Shown one piece after another: positions 1 to 8,834 of a stretch of DNA of 64,000 nucleotides (position 1 is its first letter; each line of letters starts with the position of its first letter). Origin of the DNA: Listeria innocua (GTDB taxonomy: Bacteria > Bacillota > Bacilli > Lactobacillales > Listeriaceae); assembly GCF_028596125.1 (NCBI RefSeq), contig NZ_CP117229.1, positions 1,410,001 to 1,474,000 of the forward strand. The letters run 5' to 3'. The notes beneath the pieces were generated by a model. That model was not told the DNA's origin, did no database searches, and worked only from the letters and a program-made list of their open reading frames with translations. A program made the position numbers and the translations under genes.

Positions 1-799
1 GCTCATTGCTCCAGTAAGTAATATTGTGTTTGCTTTGAAAGCCTTCTTTGGCGAAATTACTAATCTCATATTGTTTCCGACCGTGTTTTTCCATTTCTGT
101 TAGTAATAAATCATACATGTTTGCTTCGGCATCTTGGCCAGGTAGGAATAGTTTTCCTTTTTGCATAAGGTTGTAAAAAATCGTTTTTGGTTCAATAATT
201 AGTGAGTATGCTGAATAGTGAGGTAAGTCTAAATCAAGTGCTTGTTTTAAAGTGTCTTTAAAGTCAGCCTCTGTTTGACCTGGCAAGCTAAAAATCAAAT
301 CAATACTTACATTTTCAAAACCAACTTTGCGCATGTTTTCAACAGATTGGTATACATCTTTCACGGTATGAATGCGACCAATTTTTTTAAGAAGCTCGTT
401 ATTGAAACTTTGAACGCCTATACTAATGCGATTGACACCATGATCTTGCATTGCTTGTAATTTGGATATAGAAAGATCTCCTGGATTTGCTTCAAAGGAA
501 AACTCAATTTCATTTTTGAGTGGTAATATTTCTTGGATAGCTGTGCAAAGTCTTGCAATTTGCGCTTCATTTAAGGTCGTAGGTGTTCCGCCGCCCACAA
601 AAACCGTGTCAACCGGAGCGATGGGACCTTTTGCAGCAGTCATTTCCATTTCTTTTATTAGTAAATCTACGTATTCATCGACTGGTTGTCCTTCTAAGAA
701 TACTTTATTAAAATCGCAGTAATAGCAAATGTGTTCGCAAAACGGAATATGGATATATACCGCTGAACTTTCATTACTCGATAGATTCGTATTTATCAT
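1..799 (-). CDS. hemW: HemW-type radical SAM protein (heme chaperone), C-terminus cut by window edge
   Basis: Radical SAM protein of the HemN/HemW family. HemW proteins are thought to deliver heme, and are often mislabelled as oxygen-independent coproporphyrinogen III oxidase. Reading the minus strand from an ATG at 799 gives a product beginning MINTNLSSNESSAVYIHIPF, followed directly by the iron-sulfur cluster signature CxxxCxxC as C-EHI-C-YY-C, near residues 21-28. The frame stays open to base 1, giving 266 codons of a family of about 380, and the last visible residues (TYWSNE) resemble the conserved stretch before the family's YGFGAGAHGY motif. It lies downstream of lepA, separated from it by a terminator. 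The family is certain; heme chaperone rather than oxidase is inference from the lack of a long HemN-type N-terminal extension. Confidence 0.9.
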   Translation of the reverse strand, partial: MINTNLSSNESSAVYIHIPFCEHICYYCDFNKVFLEGQPVDEYVDLLIKEMEMTAAKGPIAPVDTVFVGGGTPTTLNEAQIARLCTAIQEILPLKNEIEFSFEANPGDLSISKLQAMQDHGVNRISIGVQSFNNELLKKIGRIHTVKDVYQSVENMRKVGFENVSIDLIFSLPGQTEADFKDTLKQALDLDLPHYSAYSLIIEPKTIFYNLMQKGKLFLPGQDAEANMYDLLLTEMEKHGRKQYEISNFAKEGFQSKHNITYWSNE

Positions 800-892
800 T
801 TTTATCAATTCCTTGCACTTAAAATTTGCTTCGTTGTCCACTAGTCAGTTTAACATATTTTCTAGTGCATATGTGGAGGTTTCGCTTTTAAC

Positions 893-939
893 ATAAAAAG
901 ATTGTGCTATGAACATATTCGCTCTTAGCACAATCTTTG
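893..939 (-). terminator. Terminator after lepA
   Basis: A 13-bp inverted repeat (AAAGATTGTGCTA and its complement) with an 18-base loop follows the lepA stop codon and ends in a T run on the minus strand. It separates lepA from hemW. Confidence 0.85.
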
Positions 940-942
940 TTA

Positions 943-2769
943 TTATTTCGATTCGTCCATTTTCAAGATTGCCATGAAAGCTTCTTGCGGCACTTCCACA
1001 GAACCGATTTGTTTCATTCGTTTTTTACCTTCTTTTTGTTTCTCTAAGAGTTTTCGTTTACGCGATACGTCCCCACCATAACATTTAGCAAGTACGTTTT
1101 TACGTAGAGCTTTAATAGTGGAACGAGAAACAATTTTTGTTGCAATTGCTGCTTGAATAGGTACTTCAAATTGTTGTCTTGGAATAAGTTCTTTTAATTT
1201 CTCGACAATGATTTTTCCACGCTCGTAGGCAAAATCACGGTGAACGATAAAGCTAAGTGCATCCACTTTTTCTGCATTTAAAAGAATATCCATTTTCACA
1301 AGTTTAGAAGCTTTATAGCCAATTAATTCATAATCAAAGGACGCATAGCCTTTTGTAGAAGATTTTAATTGGTCGAAGAAGTCGTAAACTATTTCAGATA
1401 GTGGAATTTCGTACACAATACTAACGCGAATATCATCCAAGTACTCCATTGTAATGAAGTTCCCCCGTTTGTTTTGTGCAAGTTCCATTACCGCACCAAC
1501 ATAATCATTTGGAACCATGACAGTTGCTTTAACGTATGGTTCTTCCACGCTTTCAATTACGCCAGGTTCAGGCATATCAGCTGGGTTATCGACCACAATA
1601 TTAGATCCATCTGTTAAATTCACGTGGTAAATAACACTTGGGGCCGTAGTAATTAAATCGATATTAAATTCGCGCTCAATTCTTTCTTGAATAATTTCCA
1701 TGTGTAGTAGACCTAAAAATCCACAACGGAATCCAAAACCTAATGCTTGAGAAGTCTCTGCTTCAAATTGTAAAGCTGAATCATTGAGTTCTAATTTTTC
1801 AAGTGCATCACGTAAATCGTTATATTTGGAAGAGTCAATTGGATAAAGTCCGCAATAAACCATTGGATTTAATTTGCGGTATCCGTCAAGAGCTTCTTCA
1901 GCAGGATTGTTCGCAAGTGTGATTGTATCACCCACTCGAGTATCTCCAACATTTTTGATTGCAGCTGTTAAGTAACCAACGTCACCAACAAGAAGCTCAT
2001 CACGTGGTGTTGCTTTTGGAGAGAAAACACCAACTTCTGTAACTTCAAACTCTTTGCCGTTTGACATCATCTTAATTCTGTCGCCAGCTTTTACAACACC
2101 ATCCATAATACGGATATTAGCTATTACGCCACGATACGCATCAAAAACAGAATCAAAAATAAGTGCTTTAAGTGGTTTATCAACGTCACCAGATGGTTCT
2201 GGTACTTTTTCAACTATTTGTTCAAGGATGTCTTCAATCCCGATGCCTGATTTTGCAGAAGCAAGGACAGTATCTGATGCATCCAAGCCAATAACATCTT
2301 CAATTTCAGCACGAACTCTTTCTGGATCTGCTGCTGGCAAATCAATCTTATTAATTACAGGTAAAATTTCTAAATCATTATCTAGAGCTAAATAAACGTT
2401 TGCCAGTGTTTGCGCTTCGATACCTTGTGCAGCGTCTACTACTAAAATAGCACCTTCACATGCGGCTAAACTTCTAGATACTTCATAAGTGAAATCGACG
2501 TGTCCCGGTGTATCGATTAAATGAAAGATATACGTTTCTCCGTCTTTTGCTTTATATTTTAATTGTACAGCATTTAATTTTATGGTTATCCCGCGTTCAC
2601 GTTCTAAATCCATCGAATCTAGTAGCTGATTTTTCATTTCACGATGCGTCAAAGCACCTGTTTGTTCTAAAATCCGATCAGCGAGTGTAGATTTACCATG
2701 ATCTATGTGCGCGATAATCGAAAAGTTTCTAATTTTCTTTTGTCTTGCATTCATTTCTTCTTTGTTCAT
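943..2769 (-). CDS. lepA: Elongation factor 4 (LepA), ribosome-associated GTPase
   Basis: Translation GTPase that acts on the 70S ribosome, proposed to back-translocate stalled ribosomes or to help 30S biogenesis. The 608-residue length is typical. The G domain shows G1 AHIDHGKST (residues 20-28), G2 RGITIK (about 59), G3 DTPGHVDF (about 87) and G4 NKID (about 141). EF-G-like domains follow, and the C-terminus is the LepA-specific basic region ending in [29 protein letters not shown]. The start [10 protein letters not shown] has a short AGGAGC-type ribosome binding site. A promoter sits at 2825-2853 and a terminator follows the gene, so it appears to be a single-gene unit. rpsT diverges from it upstream, as in other Bacilli. 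Confidence 0.98.
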   Translation of the reverse strand: MNKEEMNARQKKIRNFSIIAHIDHGKSTLADRILEQTGALTHREMKNQLLDSMDLERERGITIKLNAVQLKYKAKDGETYIFHLIDTPGHVDFTYEVSRSLAACEGAILVVDAAQGIEAQTLANVYLALDNDLEILPVINKIDLPAADPERVRAEIEDVIGLDASDTVLASAKSGIGIEDILEQIVEKVPEPSGDVDKPLKALIFDSVFDAYRGVIANIRIMDGVVKAGDRIKMMSNGKEFEVTEVGVFSPKATPRDELLVGDVGYLTAAIKNVGDTRVGDTITLANNPAEEALDGYRKLNPMVYCGLYPIDSSKYNDLRDALEKLELNDSALQFEAETSQALGFGFRCGFLGLLHMEIIQERIEREFNIDLITTAPSVIYHVNLTDGSNIVVDNPADMPEPGVIESVEEPYVKATVMVPNDYVGAVMELAQNKRGNFITMEYLDDIRVSIVYEIPLSEIVYDFFDQLKSSTKGYASFDYELIGYKASKLVKMDILLNAEKVDALSFIVHRDFAYERGKIIVEKLKELIPRQQFEVPIQAAIATKIVSRSTIKALRKNVLAKCYGGDVSRKRKLLEKQKEGKKRMKQIGSVEVPQEAFMAILKMDESK

Positions 2770-2824
2770 TTCCCCAGCTCCTGATTAGAACTCATCGCAT
2801 AAATCCGATGGCAAGCTATCCTTG

Positions 2825-2853
2825 ATTATATCAGTAGAACGCTTAACATTCAA
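2825..2853 (-). promoter_or_regulatory. SigA-type promoter of lepA
   Basis: On the minus strand a -35 TTGAAT (2853-2848) and a -10 TATAAT (2830-2825) are separated by exactly 17 bases, about 55 bases upstream of the lepA start codon. Confidence 0.7.
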
Positions 2854-2903
2854 TGACTTCTTTATTAATTACGGATAAATTTAAAATAAAATAGAAAGTA
2901 TTA

Positions 2904-2932
2904 TTGCAATATGGCTGTGTTTTCGGTATAAT
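2904..2932 (+). promoter_or_regulatory. SigA-type promoter of rpsT
   Basis: A -35 TTGCAA (2904-2909), a 17-base spacer and a perfect -10 TATAAT (2927-2932) lie about 80 bases before the rpsT start. A second TATAAT at 2947 has no matching -35. Confidence 0.75.
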
Positions 2933-3013
2933 AGCATTTGTTCTGATATAATTTAAAAAGGTATGTTATATGAAATAAATACTACCTCATTAGTTTGGAC
3001 GGAGGTGAATGGA

Positions 3014-3268
3014 ATGCCAAATATTAAATCTGCAATTAAACGTGTAAAAACTGCTGAAACTCGCAACAGCCGTAATGCATCTCAACGTTCTGCAATGCGT
3101 ACTGCTATCAAAAAATTTGATGAAGCAGCTGCAAACAACGCGGACAACGCGAAAGATCTTTACGTAGAAGCATCGAAAAAATTAGATAGCGCTGTGAGCA
3201 AAGGATTGATTCACAAAAACAATGCTGCTCGCAACAAATCTCGCTTAGCTGCTAAATTAGCTAAATAA
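3014..3268 (+). CDS. rpsT: 30S ribosomal protein S20
   Basis: Small-subunit ribosomal protein that binds 16S rRNA early in 30S assembly. The 84-residue product begins [13 protein letters not shown], the invariant S20 N-terminus, and is a Lys/Ala/Arg-rich helical protein ending in [11 protein letters not shown]. The start is chosen at ATG 3014, preceded by GGAGGTGAAT at 3001; a longer open frame from 2963 has no support. It has its own promoter and a terminator, and diverges from lepA. Confidence 0.98.
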
Positions 3269-3284
3269 TACCGTTTAGGTATAA

Positions 3285-3312
3285 AACATCACACCTTGTG
3301 TGGTGTTTTTTG
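3285..3312 (+). terminator. Terminator of rpsT
   Basis: A 10-bp stem (AACATCACAC with GTGTGGTGTT, one G-T wobble) with a CTT loop ends in a T run just after the rpsT stop. Confidence 0.85.
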
Positions 3313-3317
3313 TTTTT

Positions 3318-3352
3318 AAAATAGCTTTGTCTTCTGGAGACAAAGCTATTTT
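3318..3352 (-). terminator. Perfect hairpin between rpsT and holA, terminates holA
   Basis: A perfect 15-bp inverted repeat (AAAATAGCTTTGTCT) with a 5-base loop abuts the holA stop codon at 3353. T runs flank both sides, so it may also back up rpsT termination. Confidence 0.8.
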
Positions 3353-4384
3353 TTATACAGTTTTTTGGCGATTATCCTGTAATTCAAATAAAAACCATTC
3401 TAACTTCTGTTCTTTATCACCGAAGCCTGTTTTCATTTCAAGATCTATTTCAGCCAATCGTTTTAAAGCTTGATTTAATTGTAGCTCTGAGAAATTCTTT
3501 GCTTGTTTAGACGCTAATTTCACACGAAACGGATGTACTTTTAATTTAGATGCAGCTTGTTGTTGTGAATAACCTTGTTGCTCAAGTAACTTTAATTGAT
3601 TTAACAAGCGAAATTGGCTAGAAATTAAAGCTAATATCTTGATAGGTTCTTCTTTTTGTTTTAACAAGTCGTAATAAATTCTAAGTGCCCCACCAATATC
3701 CATCGCAATCATCTTATCTAGCAATAAGAAAATATTTTGCTCGAGGGAACGAACGACTAAAGATTCGACGTCTTGCACCGTGATTTCTTTAGTGTCAAAA
3801 CAATACAACATAAGTTTTTGTAATTCATTCATTGCTGTCGTTAATTGACCACTTGTAAGTTCAATAAGCCGAGTAATCGCCTCTTGAGACATCTGCATAT
3901 TGTTTTCGTTTAGTTTTGCTTCAAGCCATTTCTTCAGTTCATTTTCATTAGGTCGTTTCGCTTCTATTACTGTGGCTGTTTTTTTGAGTAGTTTGGTAAG
4001 TTTTTTACGTTCATCTAATTTTTCTACCCGTGCCACAAAACATAATACAGAATAATCAACGGGCTCATTCAAATAAGCTTCTAACTTTGCAGCGTCGTGT
4101 TCTACTTTGTTTTTACTTTTTTCGGTGGTTAAGAAAATCGGATTATTTGCCATTACTAGGCGCTTATCGCCAAAAAACGGCATACTTTCGGCTTCTTGAA
4201 TGACTACTTCAATTGGCATTTCTTCTAAATCTAAATTAGCATAATTAAACTCGACTTCTTCCCCATCTAAAATATTATCTATTAAAAGTTGCTTTGTCTC
4301 GTTAATAATATAATCTTCTGTCCCGATGATTAAATACACAGGAGTTATTTTTTTTGAGCGTATCTGTTTCCATTCTGGCAGCAT
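3353..4384 (-). CDS. holA: DNA polymerase III delta subunit (clamp-loader wrench)
   Basis: Delta subunit of the clamp loader, which opens the beta clamp and loads it at primed DNA. The 343-residue length is normal. The N-terminal region shows the family pattern PVYLIIGTEDYIINETKQLL (about 14-34) and, near residue 70, MPFFGDKRLV, where family members carry the clamp-binding residues. The domain is a degenerate AAA+ without a Walker A motif, as expected for delta. The helical C-terminal collar includes the MNELQKL and IALIS/QFRLLNQLK stretches. The ATG at 4384 is preceded by a GGCGAAATGA context. It lies downstream of the comE operon and upstream of the shared rpsT/holA terminator region, the usual Bacilli position. 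Confidence 0.95.
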   Translation of the reverse strand: MLPEWKQIRSKKITPVYLIIGTEDYIINETKQLLIDNILDGEEVEFNYANLDLEEMPIEVVIQEAESMPFFGDKRLVMANNPIFLTTEKSKNKVEHDAAKLEAYLNEPVDYSVLCFVARVEKLDERKKLTKLLKKTATVIEAKRPNENELKKWLEAKLNENNMQMSQEAITRLIELTSGQLTTAMNELQKLMLYCFDTKEITVQDVESLVVRSLEQNIFLLLDKMIAMDIGGALRIYYDLLKQKEEPIKILALISSQFRLLNQLKLLEQQGYSQQQAASKLKVHPFRVKLASKQAKNFSELQLNQALKRLAEIDLEMKTGFGDKEQKLEWFLFELQDNRQKTV

Positions 4385-4451
4385 TCATTTCGCCTCGCTT
4401 CACTCTTATTTCTCTTTCTATGGTAAAACATGAAATAAGAGATAGCAAGTT

Positions 4452-6608
4452 TTATTTCAAAGTGGTTTCGAAGCCCTTTCCAAATGTGTAGATTATTTCT
4501 CCTTGTAGATCAGTTCGTAAAATCTTTACTTCTGCTTCCTCTAACGTGTCTATCGTTTCTTTATGAGGATGACCAAAACGGTTTTTTAAACCACAAGAAA
4601 TAATTGCATAAGCTGGTTTTACTTGCTCGACAAATGCTTTAGAGGTTGAGGTCTTACTTCCATGATGCCCAACTTTTAAAATATCGCCCTTAATCGATTT
4701 ATCTAAAAGCGCCTTTTCTCCGCTTGCTTCTAAATCTCCTGTGAAAATCCATGTTTTATTATCCAATATTGCTTTTAAAACAATAGAATCATCGTTTCCG
4801 CCTTCTCCCATTTCATTTGGATACAAACATTCAAATTTATTTTGACCAACTTGCCACTGTGCTCCGGCTAAAATAATCGTTTGTTTTACTTTTGGCATAG
4901 TCTTAAGAGCTTCTCTCATAATGGCTTTATTTTCTGCCCCTTTTGCAAAAATCAGTTCTTTTATGGCGATATTTTTTTGCAGTTCATCGAGCCCTTCCAT
5001 GTGATCCGTGTCGCTATGTGTAATGATGACTTTATCTAAACTACTAATTCCTTTTGATTTTAAAACGGGTGTGAGAGTACTTCCACCGATTGTGAATGGT
5101 TTTCGTTTTTTTGTCCAAGCTTCTTTCTCTACCAGAAGCTCGCCACCAGTATCTATAAGGTAATTGCCTTTGTTTTTCGGTAATTGTATTAATATGCTAT
5201 CTCCTTGCCCGACGTCAATAAAACTAACCTTTCCAGTAACATTAAAACTAGAAAAATAACATAATAAACAAAAGCAAATAAAGATTCCGATTGGAAATTG
5301 TTTCTTTTGCCACTGATAAAAAAATAGTAGTATTGTAGCGATAATTAGCACGAGCATAATAGTGTTTGGTCTGCCAGTAATAATAGTTTGATGCGGTATC
5401 TTTGCAAAGAGATTAGTTAAACTTTCCATTAATTGAATCAAAAAAGTAAGCACATATTCAGGAATTTTCATTAATGTTGGGGAAATAATAGATAGTAAAA
5501 AAACACCTAAACAACCTGGTAATACAATGATTGTAAAAAGTGGAACATATAGTAGGTTAAAGAAAATCCCTACCCAAGAAAACGAGTAAAAATGATACAT
5601 CATAACAACAGAAGACATCATCGTTGAGATGAAGGAAATAGTCAATGATTTAACAAAAGGACTTTGTTGCCTTACTAATATTTGACGGGATGACAAAATT
5701 ATCCCAAAAGATACAACATAAGAAAGTTGAAAACCCACTTCATAAATGACATGAGGTTGTATTATAAAAAACAAGATAAAAGATATACAAATAACAGAAA
5801 AAGAACTCCATTTAGTAGCATATTTTTCTGAAAGTAAAAGTAAAGCAGTCATTGTCGCTGCTCGAATTACAGGCGGACTTGCTCCTGTGAGGATAACGTA
5901 AAAAGGTAATAATACAAGGAGAGAAATAGTGACTCGCTCCCTTGTTATACCTAGCTTTAACAATAAAAAATAAATTGATCCGATTAATAAATTAACATGA
6001 AGCCCTGATATAGCTAATAAATGAACAACGCCCATTTGTTGATATACTTCATACATTTCAGGTGAAAAGCCATTTTTCTCACCAGTGATTAACGCTAGTA
6101 GATAAGGAGTTATTTTTGGAGAGATGTTTTCAGTTAGATGATTCATTATCAATAAACGTGTATTTTGAATGCGCATTAGTATGGACGGAGCAGATTGTCC
6201 AGAAATATAGAGTGTATTTACTTGTAGTATATAGTTAATGTTTTTACCTTTAAGATACTCTTTATAATTAAATTGAGCTTGATTACGATTTGTTTGAGGG
6301 GGCTCTAACTTAGCGGATACAGAAATAAATTGGCCATAAGTGAGCTTTTTAAGATTTTGTTGCTCTTTTTCAGTTGATATTTTGTAACTCAATTGGAATT
6401 TTTCTTTCTGGCAGCGTACTACAGCTTGGAAACTATCACCATCTACTTTTAAGTCATTGATTATTTGGCAATTTCCGTTAAATTCAGTAGCTGTATAAGA
6501 AGACACATTTGATTTTTCCACAAAAAATAAAAAACAAGTTAGGAGATAAACGAGGACAAACAGAAGAATAATTTTGGATTTTTTAATAAAAGCAACGATG
6601 CCAAGCAA
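4452..6608 (-). CDS. comEC: ComEC/Rec2 DNA-uptake channel; true start probably further upstream
   Basis: Polytopic membrane protein thought to form the channel that passes single-stranded DNA into the cell during natural transformation. Visible parts are N-terminal hydrophobic segments, an extracellular OB-like region (about 40-130), the competence domain with many membrane helices (about 165-450), and a C-terminal metallo-beta-lactamase-like domain with HSDTDHMEG (about 530), GDLEASGE and HHGS. The given start is a TTG at 6608, which has no ribosome binding site. A perfect GGAGGG at 6701-6696 sits 6 bases before an in-frame ATC at 6689; starting there adds 27 residues (MERYLAIIILAIICTTFTSS and on), making a first membrane helix typical of the family and a 745-residue protein. 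comEB ends immediately upstream (6706), so the two are probably translationally coupled. In Listeria, late com genes have been linked to phagosomal escape. Confidence 0.93.
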   Translation of the reverse strand: MLGIVAFIKKSKIILLFVLVYLLTCFLFFVEKSNVSSYTATEFNGNCQIINDLKVDGDSFQAVVRCQKEKFQLSYKISTEKEQQNLKKLTYGQFISVSAKLEPPQTNRNQAQFNYKEYLKGKNINYILQVNTLYISGQSAPSILMRIQNTRLLIMNHLTENISPKITPYLLALITGEKNGFSPEMYEVYQQMGVVHLLAISGLHVNLLIGSIYFLLLKLGITRERVTISLLVLLPFYVILTGASPPVIRAATMTALLLLSEKYATKWSSFSVICISFILFFIIQPHVIYEVGFQLSYVVSFGIILSSRQILVRQQSPFVKSLTISFISTMMSSVVMMYHFYSFSWVGIFFNLLYVPLFTIIVLPGCLGVFLLSIISPTLMKIPEYVLTFLIQLMESLTNLFAKIPHQTIITGRPNTIMLVLIIATILLFFYQWQKKQFPIGIFICFCLLCYFSSFNVTGKVSFIDVGQGDSILIQLPKNKGNYLIDTGGELLVEKEAWTKKRKPFTIGGSTLTPVLKSKGISSLDKVIITHSDTDHMEGLDELQKNIAIKELIFAKGAENKAIMREALKTMPKVKQTIILAGAQWQVGQNKFECLYPNEMGEGGNDDSIVLKAILDNKTWIFTGDLEASGEKALLDKSIKGDILKVGHHGSKTSTSKAFVEQVKPAYAIISCGLKNRFGHPHKETIDTLEEAEVKILRTDLQGEIIYTFGKGFETTLK

Positions 6609-6705
6609 ACAAATACATATGGGAACGATAGAGCTTGTAAAAGTAGTACAGATAATAGCTAAAATAATGATAGCTAAATATCGCTCGATAACGTTCCCTC
6701 CTTAT

Positions 6706-7266
6706 TTAATTCAATTTATTTGAAATGTTTTGATAGAGTTGTTCTGCTTTTTCTGGTTCGATATTCACTTCCACTGCTGCTTCTTTTACTAAAGTATGCA
6801 TTTTTTCTGCATTCCAATTATTAACTTGAAGAACAGATTCATCAAATTCTACTTTTTGTAATTCAACTCCAGCAATATTAAATAGTTCTAAAGCGTATGG
6901 ATGGTTTTTGTAGTCTTTAGCGAAATACACTTTCTTTATTCCTGCTTGAATGATTGATTTCGTACAAGCGAGACAAGGGAAATGTGTTACGTATAATTCT
7001 GCTTTATCTGTCGAAGCGCCAAATTTAGCACACTGTAAAATCGCATTCATTTCTGCGTGAATAGTCCGGATACAGTGGCCATCAACAACGTAACAACCAT
7101 GTTCTGCGCAGTGATCTCCGCCAGCTATTGACCCGTTATATCCGCCCGCAATAATACGTTTATCACGTACTATGGTTGCACCTACCATTAATCTTGTACA
7201 CGTGCTCCTTGATGAAATTAGATGACTTTGCGCCATAAAAAACTGATCCCATGCGATTCTTTGCAC
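6706..7266 (-). CDS. comEB: ComEB, dCMP deaminase family protein
   Basis: Zinc-dependent deoxycytidylate deaminase family member, encoded in the comE operon as in Bacillus subtilis. The zinc site is visible as HAEMNAIL (about residues 70-77; His plus catalytic Glu) and PCLAC (about 97-101). An extra Cys/His-rich insert (DHCAEHGCYVVDGHCIRTIHAEM) is typical of the dCMP deaminase branch. The length is 186 residues. Its stop lies within 10 bases of the GGAGGG that serves comEC. A dCMP deaminase supplies dUMP for thymidylate synthesis; in B. subtilis it is dispensable for transformation, so its presence here may reflect operon history. Confidence 0.93.
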   Translation of the reverse strand: MQRIAWDQFFMAQSHLISSRSTCTRLMVGATIVRDKRIIAGGYNGSIAGGDHCAEHGCYVVDGHCIRTIHAEMNAILQCAKFGASTDKAELYVTHFPCLACTKSIIQAGIKKVYFAKDYKNHPYALELFNIAGVELQKVEFDESVLQVNNWNAEKMHTLVKEAAVEVNIEPEKAEQLYQNISNKLN

Positions 7267-7337
7267 ATTAAAAACTCCCTTATGATTTGATAAATATTAG
7301 TATAGGTGTTTATAAGGAAGTTCGTCAACCACTTTTA

Positions 7338-7949
7338 TTAATTAACATCCAAATATTCTTTTAATTTTTCAACTGTTTTTTCGCCTATGCCAGTAACATT
7401 TTTTAAGTCTTCTATTGTCTGAAACAGTCCTTCTTTTTCACGATATTCGATAATAGCTGTTGCTTTTGAATCTCCAATTCCGGGCACTTGTTGCAAGTCT
7501 ATCTTCGTTGCGCTATTAATATTAACTTTTTTGTCTGTTTCAGATGATTCTATATCATCTTTTACTACTTCTTCTGATCCTGCTTCTCCTTTTTTATAAA
7601 CATAGATACTCATTTCGTCTTTTAGTTTTTCGGCTAAGTTTAATTTGCTGTTGTCCGCATCTTCTGTGAGTCCTCCTGCTACTTTCACAACATCTTGCAC
7701 TCTGGCATCTACTGGTAATTTATACACACCAGGAGTTCGGACTGCCCCTTTGATGTCAATATAGATATGTGTAGCATTCTTTTTTTCCTCTTTTTGTGGT
7801 TTTTCTTCAGTATTTAGCGCTTGGTTTGCTGTAACCTTATCTGTTTGAGAAGTTGGGATACTTATATAAATTACTCCAGCACAAAGAATGGCAATTCCTA
7901 TTAAAAAATAGTTTTTGTGTTTCTTCAGTAGTTCCATCATCCATTTCAC
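7338..7949 (-). CDS. comEA: ComEA, membrane-anchored DNA receptor for competence
   Basis: DNA-binding receptor that captures double-stranded DNA at the outer face of the membrane for transformation. The 203-residue product has a single N-terminal membrane anchor (about 12-31), an acidic/Lys-rich linker, an SLBB domain (about 60-120, beginning IYIDIKGAVRTPGVY) and a C-terminal helix-hairpin-helix pair: INSATKIDLQQVPGIGDSKATAIIEYREK and FQTIEDLKNVTGIGEKTVEKL. It is the first gene of comEA-comEB-comEC. A weak promoter (-10 TATAAT on the minus strand at 7963-7958) and a ComK-like AT box lie just upstream. Confidence 0.95.
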   Translation of the reverse strand: MKWMMELLKKHKNYFLIGIAILCAGVIYISIPTSQTDKVTANQALNTEEKPQKEEKKNATHIYIDIKGAVRTPGVYKLPVDARVQDVVKVAGGLTEDADNSKLNLAEKLKDEMSIYVYKKGEAGSEEVVKDDIESSETDKKVNINSATKIDLQQVPGIGDSKATAIIEYREKEGLFQTIEDLKNVTGIGEKTVEKLKEYLDVN

Positions 7950-7957
7950 CGCCTTTA

Positions 7958-7993
7958 ATTATATTATTCGCCAAACGACCAAAAACTCCTTTT
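7958..7993 (-). promoter_or_regulatory. Putative comEA promoter with a ComK-like AT box
   Basis: On the minus strand a TATAAT at 7963-7958 lies 8 bases before the comEA start. A palindromic AAAA-N5-TTTT at 7981-7993 overlaps the expected -35 region. ComK needs two such AT boxes at set spacing; I see only one clear copy, so ComK control is tentative. Confidence 0.4.
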
Positions 7994-8016
7994 CGATTAT
8001 TTAGAGCAAAAACGCA

Positions 8017-8052
8017 TAAAAAAAGAAAGTAATCTTGGAAAATTACTTTCTT
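8017..8052 (-). terminator. Terminator of the methyltransferase gene, overlapping its stop codon
   Basis: An 11-bp inverted repeat (AAGAAAGTAAT) with an 8-base loop is followed on the minus strand by seven Ts. The methyltransferase stop codon (8043-8045) lies inside the 5' arm of the stem. Confidence 0.8.
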
Positions 8053-8774
8053 GCTACGAAAAAGATTCTTTCGCTGCTGTTTGTTGGATTTTCATGACTG
8101 AAATCAGCGTAAACATCAATTTTCGAAAAACCGTATTTTTTTAATAATTCTTTATATGTGGTGATTGGATAGGTCCTTTCTTTATGTAATTCATCGACCC
8201 GATTATACATGTTATCCTCCCCTAAAATGTAAAAGGTTAGCTCATGTTCGACTGAATGGGGATATTCACCAGGAAACGAATTCCAAATTATCGAAATTTC
8301 CTCATCGCTATCACCATAAGAATAATCTTTAAAGCCTTGATCTATTTTAAATACAGAATGCACATCAAATAAAAATAAGCCATTTGGTGTTAAGTGATCA
8401 GATACCGCTTTAATAGTATTCTCAAGTGCTTGTTCGGTTTCTAAATAATTAAGAGAATCACAGAAACATGTAACTACATCGAAGGTTTGATTTAAAGCTA
8501 ACTTTGACATGTCTTGCTCTAGTATTGGTAGATTTATTTCAGCTGCCGCGACTTTTTCTTTAGCAACTGCCACCATTTCTTTCGACAAATCCACACCAGT
8601 AACTTGATGTCCTAAAAAGCTTAATCGTAGAGCGAATTCAGCTGTACCGCATGCTAAATCGAGTACTTTTTTTGATGTGTCACCAATAAAGTCCGCTGAA
8701 AACTCCAACCATTCATCATAAAGCTCAGAATCCATGAGTCTATCATAGAATCCCGGAAAATATTCATAACTCAT
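8043..8774 (-). CDS. Class I SAM-dependent methyltransferase (YqeM-like)
   Basis: Small cytosolic methyltransferase of unknown substrate, 243 residues. The SAM-binding motif I is VLDLACGTAEFALRL (about 37-51), the acidic end of strand 2 is GVDLSKEMV (about 58-66), and motif post-I includes DMSKL and FDVVTCFCDSLNYL. It is the last gene of the yqeG-yqeH-aroE-yhbY-nadD-yqeK-rsfS cluster, the place of yqeM in Bacillus, although a terminator at 8791-8826 separates it from rsfS. The position beside ribosome-assembly genes is suggestive of an RNA or protein substrate but does not prove one. Confidence 0.85.
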   Translation of the reverse strand: MSYEYFPGFYDRLMDSELYDEWLEFSADFIGDTSKKVLDLACGTAEFALRLSFLGHQVTGVDLSKEMVAVAKEKVAAAEINLPILEQDMSKLALNQTFDVVTCFCDSLNYLETEQALENTIKAVSDHLTPNGLFLFDVHSVFKIDQGFKDYSYGDSDEEISIIWNSFPGEYPHSVEHELTFYILGEDNMYNRVDELHKERTYPITTYKELLKKYGFSKIDVYADFSHENPTNSSERIFFVARK

Positions 8775-8790
8775 TATCGATTTCTCCTTA

Positions 8791-8826
8791 AAAAAAACAG
8801 ACGGATTTTTTTCCCGCCTGTTTTTT
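8791..8826 (-). terminator. Terminator after rsfS
   Basis: A 9-bp stem (AACAGGCGG with CCGTCTGTT on the minus strand, one G-T wobble) with an A-rich loop ends in eight Ts. It probably reduces read-through from rsfS into the methyltransferase gene. Confidence 0.75.
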
Positions 8827-8834
8827 GTTAGTTA

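Noticed and set aside
2054-2690. Plus-strand open frames within lepA
   Set aside because: They lie wholly inside a well-supported gene on the other strand and lack ribosome binding sites or family features. The same applies to similar frames inside alaS, relA, recJ, secDF, obgE and glpK.
2947-2952. Second TATAAT before rpsT as a second promoter
   Set aside because: No -35-like hexamer lies 16-18 bases upstream, unlike the TATAAT at 2927.
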